From: Cladochytrium replicatum
Lineage: Eukaryota; Chytridiomycota; Chytridiomycetes; Cladochytriales; Cladochytriaceae
Direction of reading: 5' to 3'
NCBI GenBank assembly: GCA_025526935.1
Contig: JAHLKD010000006.1
Location: forward strand, 405,001-469,000
Length of the DNA: 64,000 nt
The notes under the pieces are model-generated. The model did no database searches, was not told where the DNA came from, and saw only the letters and a program-made list of their open reading frames with translations. The translations under genes were made by a program, and so were the position numbers. Shown one piece after another: positions 33,020 through 44,719 of the stretch. Position 1 is the stretch's first letter; each line of letters starts with the position of its first letter.

Positions 33020-35001
33020 TTGTGCTTTATTCATGTACATTAAGGGCGCTTTGAACTGACTTAAGGCTGCGGGAATTGATTTAATAGTCGCCCATTGTCC
33101 TGCAACACAATCGCCCATTGCATCGTCGTAAGCTGGAAGCCAGCCTAATAGAACGAGTGTCTTCAAACTGGGATTTACACCCACTCTTCCTCCATTTGTG
33201 CTGATCGCATGGAAGTGCGGCAAGATCAGGGTTTGACTCCATGAAAACGTTCATCAATCGATTTGCGAGGCGAAGGATCAGGCGACGACCCCCGTTCGCG
33301 TCGCTAGTCTGCATCGTAGGCCGGTCACTGTACATGTTGTACTTGTCCACTTCCTCGAAGTAAGTTGTCATCTTATCCCAGACTTGTCTCTCACGTGGAA
33401 TCCAAACATGTCTGATATAGTCCGTTTATCTGGGGAGACGTCATATGTCGTTGTCATTTCGTTGTACCAAAGATCAACCCCTTTCAGGTCGCCGTGATTC
33501 CGTGAGATGTCATGAGTTGTCCAAATATCGCTCGATGCGGAGGTATCCCCCTCCAAGCATCCCTTCAAAGTACCCCTGGGCGGCTTCCAAGTCGCTTCGG
33601 AATCCAAATGCCGAAATGAGAATTCCATAGGCTGTGTCGTCTGGAAGGATCCCGCCGGTACAATAGCTCTCATATGTAGACCTCACTCCTACCAGATCAT
33701 TTGCCTTCCGGTACCCATCCATAAGCCAGTGGTAAAACACAACATCTGGCGCCAACCTTCCAGGAGTCCACCAGCGGACACCATACCTGCAATAACATTC
33801 TCGCAGTTGGTGGTTCCCTACGCTTTGCGAACATGTTGAAAAGAGTATTGTATGTATTAAGTGTTGGCTCGACATGTGGCATGCGCTTTGCGTCTTTCTT
33901 CATAGTTGCGAGTATCGCCATTGCGCCGTCCACGTTTCCGGAGACCGCTTCTGCATCGAGGATTATGTTGTTTGGAAGAGCCTATGACCCGTTTTGAGAC
34001 TGGAAGTGTCATCTGGCTGACAACCTTTTGCAGTCCTTCAACATCGCCAGCCTTTCCAAACGCAGAGAGGAGATGGTGGTATAGAGCAAGTGTCGGTCTT
34101 GTTGGCTTCTGAGATTCTTCGAGGTTTTCGTTCTTCGCCGTACCCACCTTTGGCTACTGCTTGCTTTCAGAGACCAACTCTTCAAGGGCCTTCATTGGTC
34201 CAGAAGGATCCTTGGCATTGCAATACGCTGAGATGTAAAGTTTCCACGCTTCATGATCAGGCTGAACCATTGCGTTTTGGCGCAGATGTGTGAAGACACT
34301 GTTCGCCAAATTCACGTCTTCACGCGATGCGACTTTAAGAGCGCTGTGGTAAACAGGAAGCTGAATCTTAAATGGTGGAGGCAGACTACGCGTTCCTGAA
34401 CGACCGCTTTCACTCTCCTTCATAGCCTCAGCAGCGTTCCACATATTCGGGGCCACCGGCAACGGTATTCTCCCAAACTCTATGCAAGCCGTCCTTCTTC
34501 TCATCAAACGTCTCTATGAACGCAACGCAGATGTCCTCCGGAAAGTATCCGGGCATTGCCCTCCCCTCGTTTGGAATCTCGTACATATCGCGATAAATGC
34601 GCTCAAGGATGAAGACCCACTGATTACCCAGGAAATCTGACTTTCTCTTCGCGAGAACCTGGAAGTAACGAGTCGAACGAGATCAAATTAGTCTGAACGG
34701 GCAACATTCACACTGATCTGAGAGCGTTGTATGCGTCCAGTGCAACGGCACGCTTCCCGTCGGAATATGCGCTTCTAAACAGCTTGAGATTGAGATTGAG
34801 AGCTGCCTGCGGGTTATTGTTCAGTGCTTCATATTCAGCGACTTCGCGATTCCGCAATTCGAGACAGTGCACATAAACGGGACAAAATTGACGTGTAACA
34901 ATGTCCAGCCGCAGGAGTTCGAAGTTGCGAGTATGAAACTGCGGAGTATCGATATTGGCACTGAAATTTGGCTGGTCCGATTCGCATCTTGGGCAACACA
35001 C
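33020..35001 (-). pseudogene. Frameshifted pentatricopeptide-repeat-like gene
   Basis: Minus-strand segments read as helical repe-type PPR units in changing frames. Examples are VYHSALKVASREDVNLANSV, TLALYHHLLSAFGKAGDVEG, LNTYNTLFNMFAKRREPPTA, APDVVFYHWLMDGYRKANDL and DDTAYGILISAFGFRSDLEA. A normal intron lies near 34680-34730. Frame jumps without usable introns occur near 34450, 33980, 33790, 33550 and 33200, mostly single-base losses. PPR proteins bind single-stranded RNA in mitochondria or plastids and control organelle transcripts. The upstream part (VLAKRKSDFLGNQWVFILER) may be the N-terminal domain. Either the gene is dead or the assembly lost several bases here. Its 5' end lies just upstream of the TXNDC9-like gene on the other strand. 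Confidence 0.65.
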
Positions 35002-35025
35002 GTTTACGTGTGGCTTGATAGCAAG

Positions 35026-35882
35026 ATGGCAAGGTCGGTTACTAGAAATGCTGTGGAACTCGATTTACTGAACAAGCTGTCAGTAATCTGGAGAACGAGG
35101 ACGACTACGAAGGTGCGACAGAAGCGACCGACAAAGTGCTGGATGATGATGAGCTGTTCGAGGAGCTGGAGAAGGGCGAAGACTTAGAGGAATCGTACTT
35201 GCGTGAACAACGGATTAGGCAGCTAAGGGGAGAGTATGAACCATCAACAATCGCATTCGAGATTATCTTCTGAGGAAGTCATCTATTTCAGAATGGAGAG
35301 AATACGGACAATGAAAGAGAACGCCCACGGAACGTATCGTGTGATTGACCAGGAGAAAGAGTTGATGCAGATCACAACAAACACAAAGTTATGTGTAGTT
35401 CATTTCTTCCATAAAGAGTTCCGCAGGTGTCAGATCATGGATTCACACTTGGAGGTGAGTAACAATTTTGCCAGACTCGAGAACAATAATAATTTACGTC
35501 TCTTGAATTAAAGAAACTTGCCAGAAAACATTTCAAAACGCGATTTATGAAGATCGACGTTGAAAATGCACCATTCTTGGTTGATAAGTTGAAGGTCAAG
35601 GTTCTGCCAACTGTGATATGCTTTGTGGACAGCGTTTCAGTAGACCGGTAAGAAGAAAAGTCGCAAAACGGTTGCACTTTTTAGAACAATATTTTTGCAG
35701 GATAATCGGGTTTGATGAACTCGGTGGCACCGATTCGTTCAGCACTTCAAATTTGGAAAAGCGACTGCTCAAAGCGAGTAATTATTTCTGAAATTTTGCC
35801 TCAACGAGAAATGCTTAATGCACGATCGTTATTTTCAGAGGTTATTCTCCTCTCCGACGCCGAAGAAGACGACGACTATTGA
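35026..35882 (+). CDS. Thioredoxin-domain protein, TXNDC9/phosducin-like
   Basis: Exons from 35292 on (35292-35454, 35514-35647, 35701-35777, 35839-35882) are in phase and encode a phosducin-like thioredoxin fold: AHGTYRVIDQEKELMQITTN, CVVHFFHKEFRRCQIMDSHL, HFKTRFMKIDVENAPFLVDK and LKVKVLPTVICFVD. The family's redox CxxC is missing, as in TXNDC9. An acidic helical N-terminus (ELFEELEKGEDLEESYLREQ) lies in the exon ending at 35233. Upstream of about 35075 the frame differs by one base from the ATG at 35026, so either the start exon is different or one base is lost. TXNDC9 and yeast Plp1/Plp3 modulate the CCT chaperonin in folding of tubulin and actin. The stop overlaps a possible minus-strand stop. 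Confidence 0.75.
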
Positions 35883-36353
35883 AACAAAAATGCTATCATT
35901 CGCTCTATTGCTCTCAGTAATAAGATCCGGAATACTGCGAAATCAATTTGAAGAGCTCGTTTGACGCTTCTGCCCGCATTTCTATGCCACATGATGAGCG
36001 CTTCCGCATAGTCGTCAAGCACACCATCCAACAAAGATTCCCAGTCTGCAACAGAAGTTCCAAGAACCGCACACTAAAACTCAGGTCCCCACGTGGGTAA
36101 TCAGGTATCCAAGCTCGCCGTCTCATCCAATCGGAGTCCTCGCGCTCGATCTCTCAACGTCACTGAATCCACCTTTGTTTTCAAGTATGTCCCCAAGGTG
36201 GAGAGAGATCGCTGGGTCCTGATCTCGCGCGGAAAGGATGGTCGTTATCGTTTCAGCGAACTTCGTGGACCTTGGAGTTGGACTTGCGAAGGAAGCATTT
36301 CGGCCTAATTTCAGGACAAGCAGCATCAAATTATAACGCAATGTGTACTTCAA
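35876..36353 (-). other. Unresolved minus-strand coding-like region
   Basis: A minus-strand stretch starting MKYTLRYNLMLLVLKLG near 36353 includes ISLHLGDILENKGGFSDVER. After a possible intron ending TTTTAG it continues as VADWESLLDGVLDDYAEALI and ends at a stop at 35876-35878. I could not find a donor that joins the two in frame. If real, its end overlaps the last codons of the TXNDC9-like gene on the other strand. No family is recognised. Confidence 0.25.
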
Positions 36354-36969
36354 GCAGATCTAAAAAGCCGTATGGCTTCAACACTCTAGTAAGTACAGCG
36401 ATTACACCAGGCCACTTCGATTAAGGGATCGCGAGCAACATGGAGCGCTGATGAACTGTGTGTGGTCAATGAAAAAGCTTAGTCGTACACTACGAGATCA
36501 TACTGTAATCGAAAGTATCGTCTTCAACTGGAATTGAGAAGCATAAATTTTGCACTCTGGCGGAGCTTTAACCTACATGGCAGTCGGTAAAGGACGGCTC
36601 CAATCGATACGGTGATATTCAAGTTAGGACGCCTGCTCAATTTGTCCACCATGCAGCTAGAAACATCGTTTTTTTGTTGAGTTCTAACATGTACTTTGGG
36701 CTTGAGCTTACAAATCCGTAGTATTTGTTCTTGGGAAACGCTTGGGCCATTTCGAGCGGCCACTTTCCTGATCCACACCTTCCGGAACAAAGTCAGGAGA
36801 AGGCAGGTTCAGATTCTTTCCCCACATCCATAACAGTGATCCGGCTCTCCAAATCCGGCAAAATTCGCCCGAAAAGTCTGCTTCATTATGTAATGACAGA
36901 CGTTCAACCTCCTACTTTCCATATCATCGTCCTTGCAATTTTTCTAGCGATTCTCAGACGTGCCGTTAT

Positions 36970-37332
36970 GTGGAAAGGTCTGGAAGGAGAATCATTGGGT
37001 GGGATTTATCAAGTTTTAATGAGAAGCATCAAAGGCAGAGACCCTCACTTCATTATGGTGATACTCTCATTCTGCGTCCGCGAAATTCGTGGAATCGAAC
37101 AGACTGGCATAAGCTATTGTTTCCTTATCGCTCCGTATCACCACCAGTCGCAGAATCGAAGCAACGGATTTCCCGTGCTCTGGTCCAGCTGCATGAGGAG
37201 GTAATGATGAGAACAGCTGCACCCATTGTGTCAATGGGCGGTGATGATGATGGTGGAGTTGTGTGTATTTCACACATTTGTGATCTGAAGCTAAAGAGTG
37301 AAAAATTGTTTATAGTTATTGAACACAATTAA
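36970..37332 (+). CDS. Uncharacterised ORF, possibly the end of a longer gene
   Basis: A 120-residue open frame begins MERSGRRIIGWDLSSFNEKH and ends with a Gly/Asp-rich part (SMGGDDDGGVVC). The same frame is open upstream to about 36780 (LPEEAP-type polar sequence). It may be the last exon of a plus-strand gene whose start I cannot find. No domain is recognised. From 36354 to 36780 I see nothing convincing. Confidence 0.3.
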   Translation: MERSGRRIIGWDLSSFNEKHQRQRPSLHYGDTLILRPRNSWNRTDWHKLLFPYRSVSPPVAESKQRISRALVQLHEEVMMRTAAPIVSMGGDDDGGVVCISHICDLKLKSEKLFIVIEHN

Positions 37333-37467
37333 TCATACCTGCCAATAAAAACCAGATCTTGAATCTTTGATTGAGAGTAAAGGAATTCTCTTCGCTTACA
37401 TGTTGTGTTTTATTTTTTAATTGTATCTTGAAAAGGTCGTGAGACGCCACTTCAACTTGGGGTCCAC

Positions 37468-40444
37468 ATGGCGAATGACGATCCTAAAAAATATAAGTCT
37501 CGCTCACGTCCATGCACCGTCGTAGCAGTCGGTCTTGCTACATTCGCATTGATTGCTCTCACAAGGATCTTGGATGCTCACATGTTTCGCGACTTTGATT
37601 CTACGTATCGTTGCAGAATGACTTGGATGTTTCCCGATTACCTGCGCATGGATGCGATGGACAAAGCGACATCACAAAGACTTGCGGATAAATTTTCACT
37701 CTTCCTCTACAAAGAGCGCACCGGATTCGATGTTACTGATAAGGCAAGCCAATGATCGATTCGTGTAGCCAAAAATCACACTCTAACAACTTTGAAAGCC
37801 TAACGGTTTTCCTGTCATATTCGTACCCGGAAACGCAGGATCGTATAAGCAGATCCGATCTCTTGGATCCGTGTCGTCGGTACAGTTTCGAGATACCAAA
37901 ACTCGTTTGCCAAAGTTCGATTTCTTCTCAATCGACACGGCCGAGCAATTCACCGCGTTCTCCGGATCTGTTCTTGAAGATCAGTCGGAATATTTGAACG
38001 ACGTCATCCGCTTCGTTCGCTCGCTTTACCGTAATTCACCCAGCGTGATATTAGTTGGACATTCAATGGGCGGTATAGTGGTACGCCATGCGATCTCCCA
38101 AGCGAATTATGCGCCTGGTAGCGTTGCTGCGATCTGGACACTTGGAACACCACATCTAGCACCTCCTGTTAACTTTGATCCCCACATGGACGCCATCGTT
38201 GACGCAGTAAATCGTTTTTGGCAAGATCAGTACCATTGGCTTTTGGAAGGCTCGAACACCACAATCCTTGCGGATATTTCCCTTATTTCAATCGCCGGAG
38301 GTCGACTGGATAGGATGATCGATTCCTCGCTCACTGAGATCGGGCCAATTTTCTACCCAGCGAGTGGGAAAACTTCCCTGGAAGAACGAGAACTTGAGTT
38401 GCATTCCGAGATTGGCTTTACAGTTTATTCAACCAGCATACCGGGCGTCTGGAGCTCGTCAGATCATCGACAAATTCTGTGGTGCAACCAGTTGATGAAC
38501 GTGGTCGCGCGGTCACTATCGGATGTTGTGACAGACGGAAAAGTTCTGGAAAGACAAAAAAGGCTCGCGAAATTGCGAGAAATATTTGGGGTGGCAGGTC
38601 GATTGGATGATAGACGAGTCGAACATGATTATCCGATTCGCATCGACACTGCAAAATCGATTCGACATCCGAACGATCAAGGTGCATCTATTCAGCTCTT
38701 CGTGGATGATGCAGAGCCAAAGCTTATTTTTGTACCATTAAACAAGTCTCGATATTCTATCGTCAGCACTCACCCTTCGCCAATAGTTCGACCGCTTGTG
38801 TGCGTCGGTACAGTCGAGCTCAATTGTACAGAACCGGTCCAATTTTCTGTGATTCCTCGCGGGGAGGCAATCAAGTTTCTCAGAGATGGTCAGATGGCTG
38901 CGGATCCGGTTATGTGGTTTGCAGAGATTTCCCTCCAAGAAGGTGAATCATTAGTGATCACAACCAGTCAAGCTCCAGAGAACTCTGGGATTGAAAATCT
39001 TGTAAATGCTCTGGATGGATGGTTGACGGTCGATTGCAAAGAGAAGTCGGATGTCGTCGCAAAGCAACAATCAACGGGTGAGCTTAATCGCTTCCCATAC
39101 TTCGTCTCGTCTTAATTGAAACTTCACAGCTTCTCGATTGACTTCTGCACCTTCAGCTGATATCGCTTTCAAGGTATCGTCACTTTCCACCAGAGTAGTA
39201 ATTCCGTCGATTCTACAGCGGGATGCGGACTGGAAATTTAACATGATTATCGAATCAGCCTGCTCTACCCCAACACTACCCGGTAAGAAATTGTCCTTGC
39301 CCATTTATCCATGAGATATTCATCTCCTCTTGTTTTGGTTACAGAAACAGAAAACAGTCAGCCTAACCCCTTCCATTCACTTCCAACCATTCTTCAGCAC
39401 TCATTCGCACACGAATCTCAGCAAAAAATATACATTCACTCAGAAAAAACATCGGTCCATCCACTATCGTTCTCCCTTCCCCGTGAAAGGAGAGACGACC
39501 CTTTGATTCTTCAAATCTACCACACAGCGCCAACGACATGCGAATTCAGAATACGTATATTGCCAAACTATCTGGGAACATTGGCGACTCAATGGATGAC
39601 GCTTGGACCGATGATCTGGACTTCGGTTCCCATTCATTACGGCTTGCACTTTCTTTGGATGATGATCACAAGGAAAGAAGGAACCCTTGAAGGCTCTGTC
39701 CGTGCAACGTTTGGTCTGCTCCCCTCCGCTTCAATGCTCCTTGTCGCACACTACGGATACGGTTATCACAACTACAGCCTTTCAAATTGGAAGGTTGGAC
39801 TGATTTTGCTGATACTCATTGGTGGAGGGGCGTACTTATGCATATGGTACTTGGTGTACGGTTTACAAAGCGCTGGTGCGAGCCTCAGAGAGCGTGTTCG
39901 GATAGGACCGCGCAGAGTGGCGAGGTATGCATAAGCTTATCTACTTTCCTTTAAATGACTTACCTTTATGACATTCAGGAGACCCTCCCTGATACTTTCT
40001 GCCACAGTGCTGGCATTGCTGTTCCTGCCAACTTCAGCCCATTTCGTTCTCATCACACTCGTCCTATTCGTCATGCCCACGGCACAATCGTATAACCTCA
40101 ACACAACCATCACGGTTCTTTTCTTATGCTTGTTGCCAATGCATGTTGCTCGCTCTTGGGGAATGTTGCAAGGTCGAATCACATACATGCAGGGAATCAA
40201 CACAGATGGTTGGGTAGGGTTGTTTGAGAGGGTGGTTGTAACAACAGGTGCATTTGGAGGGATGATCGGGCCAAGAATATCATCGCCTCGGGCCAGATCG
40301 GCGATGTTGTTCTTGCTCGGGTTGTTTGCATGTATCTCCGGACTTTTTGGGTTCGAAAGACCCTATTTACTGAGCTGGTTTGTTGGTGCTGGAGCAGCTC
40401 TCTCGAGGTGGGCGATTGAACGTGGTGACAATAAACAAGCGTAG
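37468..40444 (+). CDS. PGAP1: GPI inositol-deacylase, PGAP1/Bst1 family
   Basis: Five exons (37468-37743, 37799-39077, 39157-39282, 39345-39924, 39979-40444) sum to exactly 909 codons. There is a signal anchor near residues 20-36 (VVAVGLATFALIALTRI). The lipase domain has FPVIFVPGNAGSYKQIRSLG and the serine motif ILVGHSMGGIVVRHA, with PHLAPPV and SSDHRQILWCNQL further on, all typical of PGAP1. The C-terminal third has about six membrane segments. In the endoplasmic reticulum the enzyme removes the acyl chain from the inositol of GPI anchors and so allows export of GPI proteins. The first intron begins GCAAGC rather than GT, a GC-AG intron. Using it restores the conserved block perfectly. Length is as expected for the family (about 900-1100). 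Confidence 0.93.
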
Positions 40445-40743
40445 AACTATTCTGTGATTCTATCAATAATGTATCTGAACACATTCAAGCATTCTGATTC
40501 GCAGTGAAACGAATTTGGAACAATGAAAGTGAACACAGCCGAATATACTGCTAAAATTTATTGGTAATTCTATTCTCCAGCCTCTCAAATGCAGTGAAAC
40601 AGGGAAGGTGTACGCATAAAGCGTAAAAATCAGACGTCACACCCTTTGCTTGTTGGGGCACTGTTGTGCATATGATTCCTAACCCAAACAACGGTGTAAA
40701 CTACGTAACCGTGAGTGAATAAAGTCTTTGTAATAATTCGTTG

Positions 40744-42360
40744 CACTTACATGTCGCCGCGTTTGTTGGGAACTGGGCATCGAATGGAAGTGAAGATCAT
40801 GAGCACGTCATAAACACACAAGCAAGTCGAAACACTTACACCACGGATTGCAGTTGCAGACATCCCGCTGAAAAACACACGGATGCCTTCGCGGCGGTAT
40901 GTTTTCACAAAGCAGTCCGCCATACCACGATATTGTGGGTTGAAATCTTGTTGCACTTTAAGGGAGGGGTAAACTTCGAATCAAACATTGTGCCGATGTT
41001 TCCTTCTGTACCTGACTGCAACCCGGTTTTAACCTATTGGAGAGATTATGAAAACTTGTTAGAAAGCAAACACTATGTACTCACCACATCAAAGGGGTAA
41101 GTAACTAGCCACGCAACCTTGGTGGAACAATCATTTTTGAATCATCGTGTCAATGTATACTCACAACTCCTGCAAGGCCTCCCGCTACCAACAAAGCAGG
41201 TGTGGGAACATTGGTTGGCGTTCCCGCTGGTACCAGTTTTCTGCACAGAAGCTCGTACGAGGCGAAGTATACTGAGTAAAGATTAGTGTTGAGAGCGAAG
41301 AAAGCTAGTTCACGCACCTCCGTAGCTTGGAGTTTCGCGCCACATTGTGCAGTGCATCGCGCGATAGAAGCCCGCAATCCCTGTACGTTGATGTGTGAGT
41401 AAGGGTAGAGAAGAGCAATGTCGTCCAACATCTCACCTGCGTGTTGTGTTGGTATATTTGTCGAATACAGTCCACAGGTCCTAGATAAAATATGGAAATG
41501 GTCAATGGATTGAATTCTGAAAAGCAGGTTCATACCTCCGTATAATGGGTATCCAGAGTTGGCAACTTGATTCTGCAATCTGATCTTAACTCCACAATTA
41601 AACCTGCCTACGAATAACTTGATCGCAGCTGGACTCACCAAGCTCCATTGGACACCTGTCAGTAATATTAAAAAGTGATCAGTACAAAAACGCTATTCGA
41701 GAAAGCGATGTGAACATACGCTACAAAACTGTTGAAAAATCCCGATACTGATCCGGCAAGGTATATCTTCTGAGCGACGGATCCGTTCCTTTTGGCGATT
41801 TTTCGATATGCCGTAAAGCCCAGCCATATACTCCAAACAACAGGCTTCAGATCCAGATAACAAAAATCCTTGTGGAAAATTTATCATGGTAACGAACCTG
41901 TTGATCACCAAAACACCAACAATTGGGGACGCCATTCCTAGCGAAAGCGTCAAAACGTGAGCAACGCACCAAGTGATTTGTTGAACCTTTATAGAGCCCT
42001 TATGGACCCTCCTCTTTCAAAATTCTGACAACCGTATTCCATGGATTCTGGTAGATTGCACCAAGATTTGCATCCTGCAACCGCACTCTGCACAATATTG
42101 ACCTTCGAATGTCCTTGTTCAGTTATGACTCACTTCATTGTGTCCTGAATGCAAGAAGTGGGAGATTTTAAGACCACACTGAAATGATCCATTCAAGTCC
42201 AGCTGACGTACCAGCGGATGTCCAGCTAGAACTCCGGCACACCTACCAAAGACACCAGCTTAAGTCCAAAGGAAAAAGTTGAGAAGAATGGAAGTATTAC
42301 ACGAAGACATGGTGACCAACCGACAAAATCAACAGCAGGATGGTCGTCAACTTCTCCATG
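40744..42360 (-). pseudogene. Mitochondrial carrier (SLC25) with in-frame stop and frameshift
   Basis: Minus-strand exons spell a three-repeat mitochondrial carrier. Repeat 1 has HPAVDFV and CAGVLAGHPL, then QNPWNTVVRILKEEGP, a TAA stop near 42000 where Arg or Lys is expected, and GLYKGMASPIVGVLVIN. Repeat 2 has KIYLAGSVSGFFNSFVA and CPMELVKIRLQNQ, then GFYRAMHCTMWRETPSYG. Repeat 3 has TYPFDV, then VKTGLQS and a C-terminal part ending RCPVPNKRGDM. The frame shifts near 41765 between DPSL and AQKIYLAG. Most splice junctions remain good. The RE-PSYG and CPMELVK blocks point to the carnitine/ornithine/basic amino acid branch of SLC25. Such proteins move metabolites across the mitochondrial inner membrane. 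Two lesions make it a probable recent pseudogene or an assembly-damaged gene. Confidence 0.65.
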
Positions 42361-42620
42361 GATGTCAACTGTTAACACATTTGCTTCAATCTCTGACATT
42401 GTGTGTGGGGCAGATCATGCACCCGCGCACCTAATCGAGCAGCAGGTCAGGTGTCGGATGTTTCTGAACCTGCTGTGGGGTCCGGATCACGGTTGTCTCA
42501 ATTTGGAACCCTCTCCACCACCAGCGGGTCGTGAGAACCCGTCGGGCGGGTATCGACTGTGGCGAAGAAATATGGAATACAAGTTTGGAGGCTATTCTTT
42601 TAGTTAACAATAAACACACT

Positions 42621-44705
42621 TCATTCCTCTCTGTCTCTACGTGCAACCTCCTCCCTGATCGTAAGATCAACATAATTGTACACCGCCCATTTCTTCTCGG
42701 TATCACCCACTCCCACCAATCCATTAAACTGTGTCATCAGATATTCCACCATGAAGTTTGCAATTAGACGGCCGAAGACGTGCTCGAGCTCCGAGTAAAC
42801 TCGTTGTAACTCATCAGCACCCAAGTTCAAAAGTTCGGCCGTAAACCCATCTGAGTAAACGTGAGGAAAAACATCCAAGTTGACCAGACACTTTATCTCT
42901 GCCAAAGACTGGCGTGAGGCGATCTTCCGATTTGGCCGGTTCACTTTATACGCTTCTGAACGTCGGTCGCCAGATGAACTAAGAAAGCTGGGTTCAATCG
43001 CTCCTGTAGTTTTTCCATCATCATCGGATCCGAAGACAAAAAGCTCGCTCGCCTGGGACGCCTCTTTCTCGAGCCAATGTCCATCTTCATCACGAACAAT
43101 GTCAATCGTGCCGCTTTGGCCGTAAACAGCCGCCACACGGGATACGTTGCACAGATGAAAAGGATACAGTTCTGCGCAGTGGCTCTGGTTGATCGAACAC
43201 CACCCAAAGTTCTCGGGCTTAGAGTTTGCGGAAAAGATGCGGCCCAAAGCTGCGGACACATACGCTCGAACGCGGGTGCCAAGTCCTCCGTTTCCATTTA
43301 TAATATGTTTGACGAAAAGTTCGCGCACACTGCGGAATCGTATGTATGAAGGCGAGGTCTCAAGCTCACGACGAAGATCCGATGAAACGCCAGTTGGAGG
43401 ACAGGGCAAGTCATTTCCCCCATCATAAAGCCCGCTTCGGAGCATGCGAGACCAGAACTCTCCTCGAACGTATTCGAAAATCATAACAGACGTTGTGACT
43501 CTTTTCAGTCTTGCTTCGTTGTCTTCTTCTAGCGTTCCAAGCCTGCATAATCATCAATATTACATCAATATTGCTCAATTTCTGTACTATACCACTCATA
43601 AAAGTCGTTGCCGAACATGCGGTCAAATAGGTACAAATTGGAAGAGAGAACAGCTGCCATCTTCGGTATCCATATATCAGCAAGGGTAGAACAGATCATT
43701 GAGCCGACATACCGTCTTCGAATACTCTTCAAAAGAGGTTCTGAAATCCTGAGCCTTAAATTTCATTAACAGCAGCTCATTCCCAATCCTTCCATCACCA
43801 ACATCTCCGTACGTCATCTCCTGCCAGTGATCATGGCCCTGTGCAAAATGGATCTGGCCCGGCGGCGAAAGGAGATCCGAACCCATTGGCGCATTGCCAC
43901 TCAATGGAGGGGCAATGACGTAGCCGGTCGTCGTGGATAAACCGTTCAAATTGTCCACGTAAATGGGGGTTAATATAAATTGTTGCAACGCAGCGTTATT
44001 GAACTCTGACACTGCAAAGTCTGTTTCAATGCGCGGAATGGTGAGAGAGTTCGCGAAGTGGGGGTTGATATGATTTGGGTCAAATGTTGAATCAACCATT
44101 CGGTCTTGCGGATTCGTCCATGGACGTTCCAGCAACAGACCAGTCGTAATAGGAACATTCAACGACGGTTCTTCCACCATTGAAATATCATTCTTCGGCC
44201 CACTCGATAATTCGGTTGGCTCGACTCGTAGTGTTCCCTGGGTTCCAATATGAGGTGTCAAAACATTCAGAAAATCTGAGAAGACGCTCGGATGCGACAC
44301 TACTCCGGTTTGGACTGAGTAATGGGGCAAAAAGTGTCCAAAATCACCAGTCATGCTTAACATCATTGGTGCCCAACCCGGAAGTGGTAACAACTCGTCT
44401 AATGTGGCAGGAACCAACCCTAAATCATCTTTGTCGTAGCTGGAACTGCTTCCACAAATCGAATTGTGCAAATTAAGCTCCCCGGCTTCTGGTGATAGAG
44501 GGCTGCCTTCACGATTGGGCATCGCAAATATGCAAGTAGTCAAGTTCAATCGGTTGTTGGAGAGGCTTTTCTTCGCCTTGGAAGATTGCAGGGCTTTTTC
44601 TTCGCCTTGGATAAGATTGCTTTGCACCGCAGCAAGAATCTTTTCATCACAGCATGGGAAGGGAGACATTCGGGAGACATCGAACCTCCTAAGATCGATC
44701 GTCAT
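42621..44705 (-). CDS. Uncharacterised protein, three exons
   Basis: Exons 44705-43713, 43660-43593 and 43542-42621 give 660 residues with both junctions in frame. The N-terminal half is rather unstructured, Pro/Ser/Leu-rich (PATLDELLPLPGWAPM). The C-terminal half looks folded, with LYLFDRMFGNDFYEW, then RVTTSVMIFEYVRGEFWSRM, an acidic insert, and ELQRVYSELEHVFGRLIANF before the end. I recognise no domain. It begins only 14 bp after the XRCC2 stop on the same strand, so the two genes may share regulation or even a transcript, which is unusual for a fungus but not proof of a functional link. Confidence 0.6.
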
Positions 44706-44719
44706 CGCATGAGAATCGG

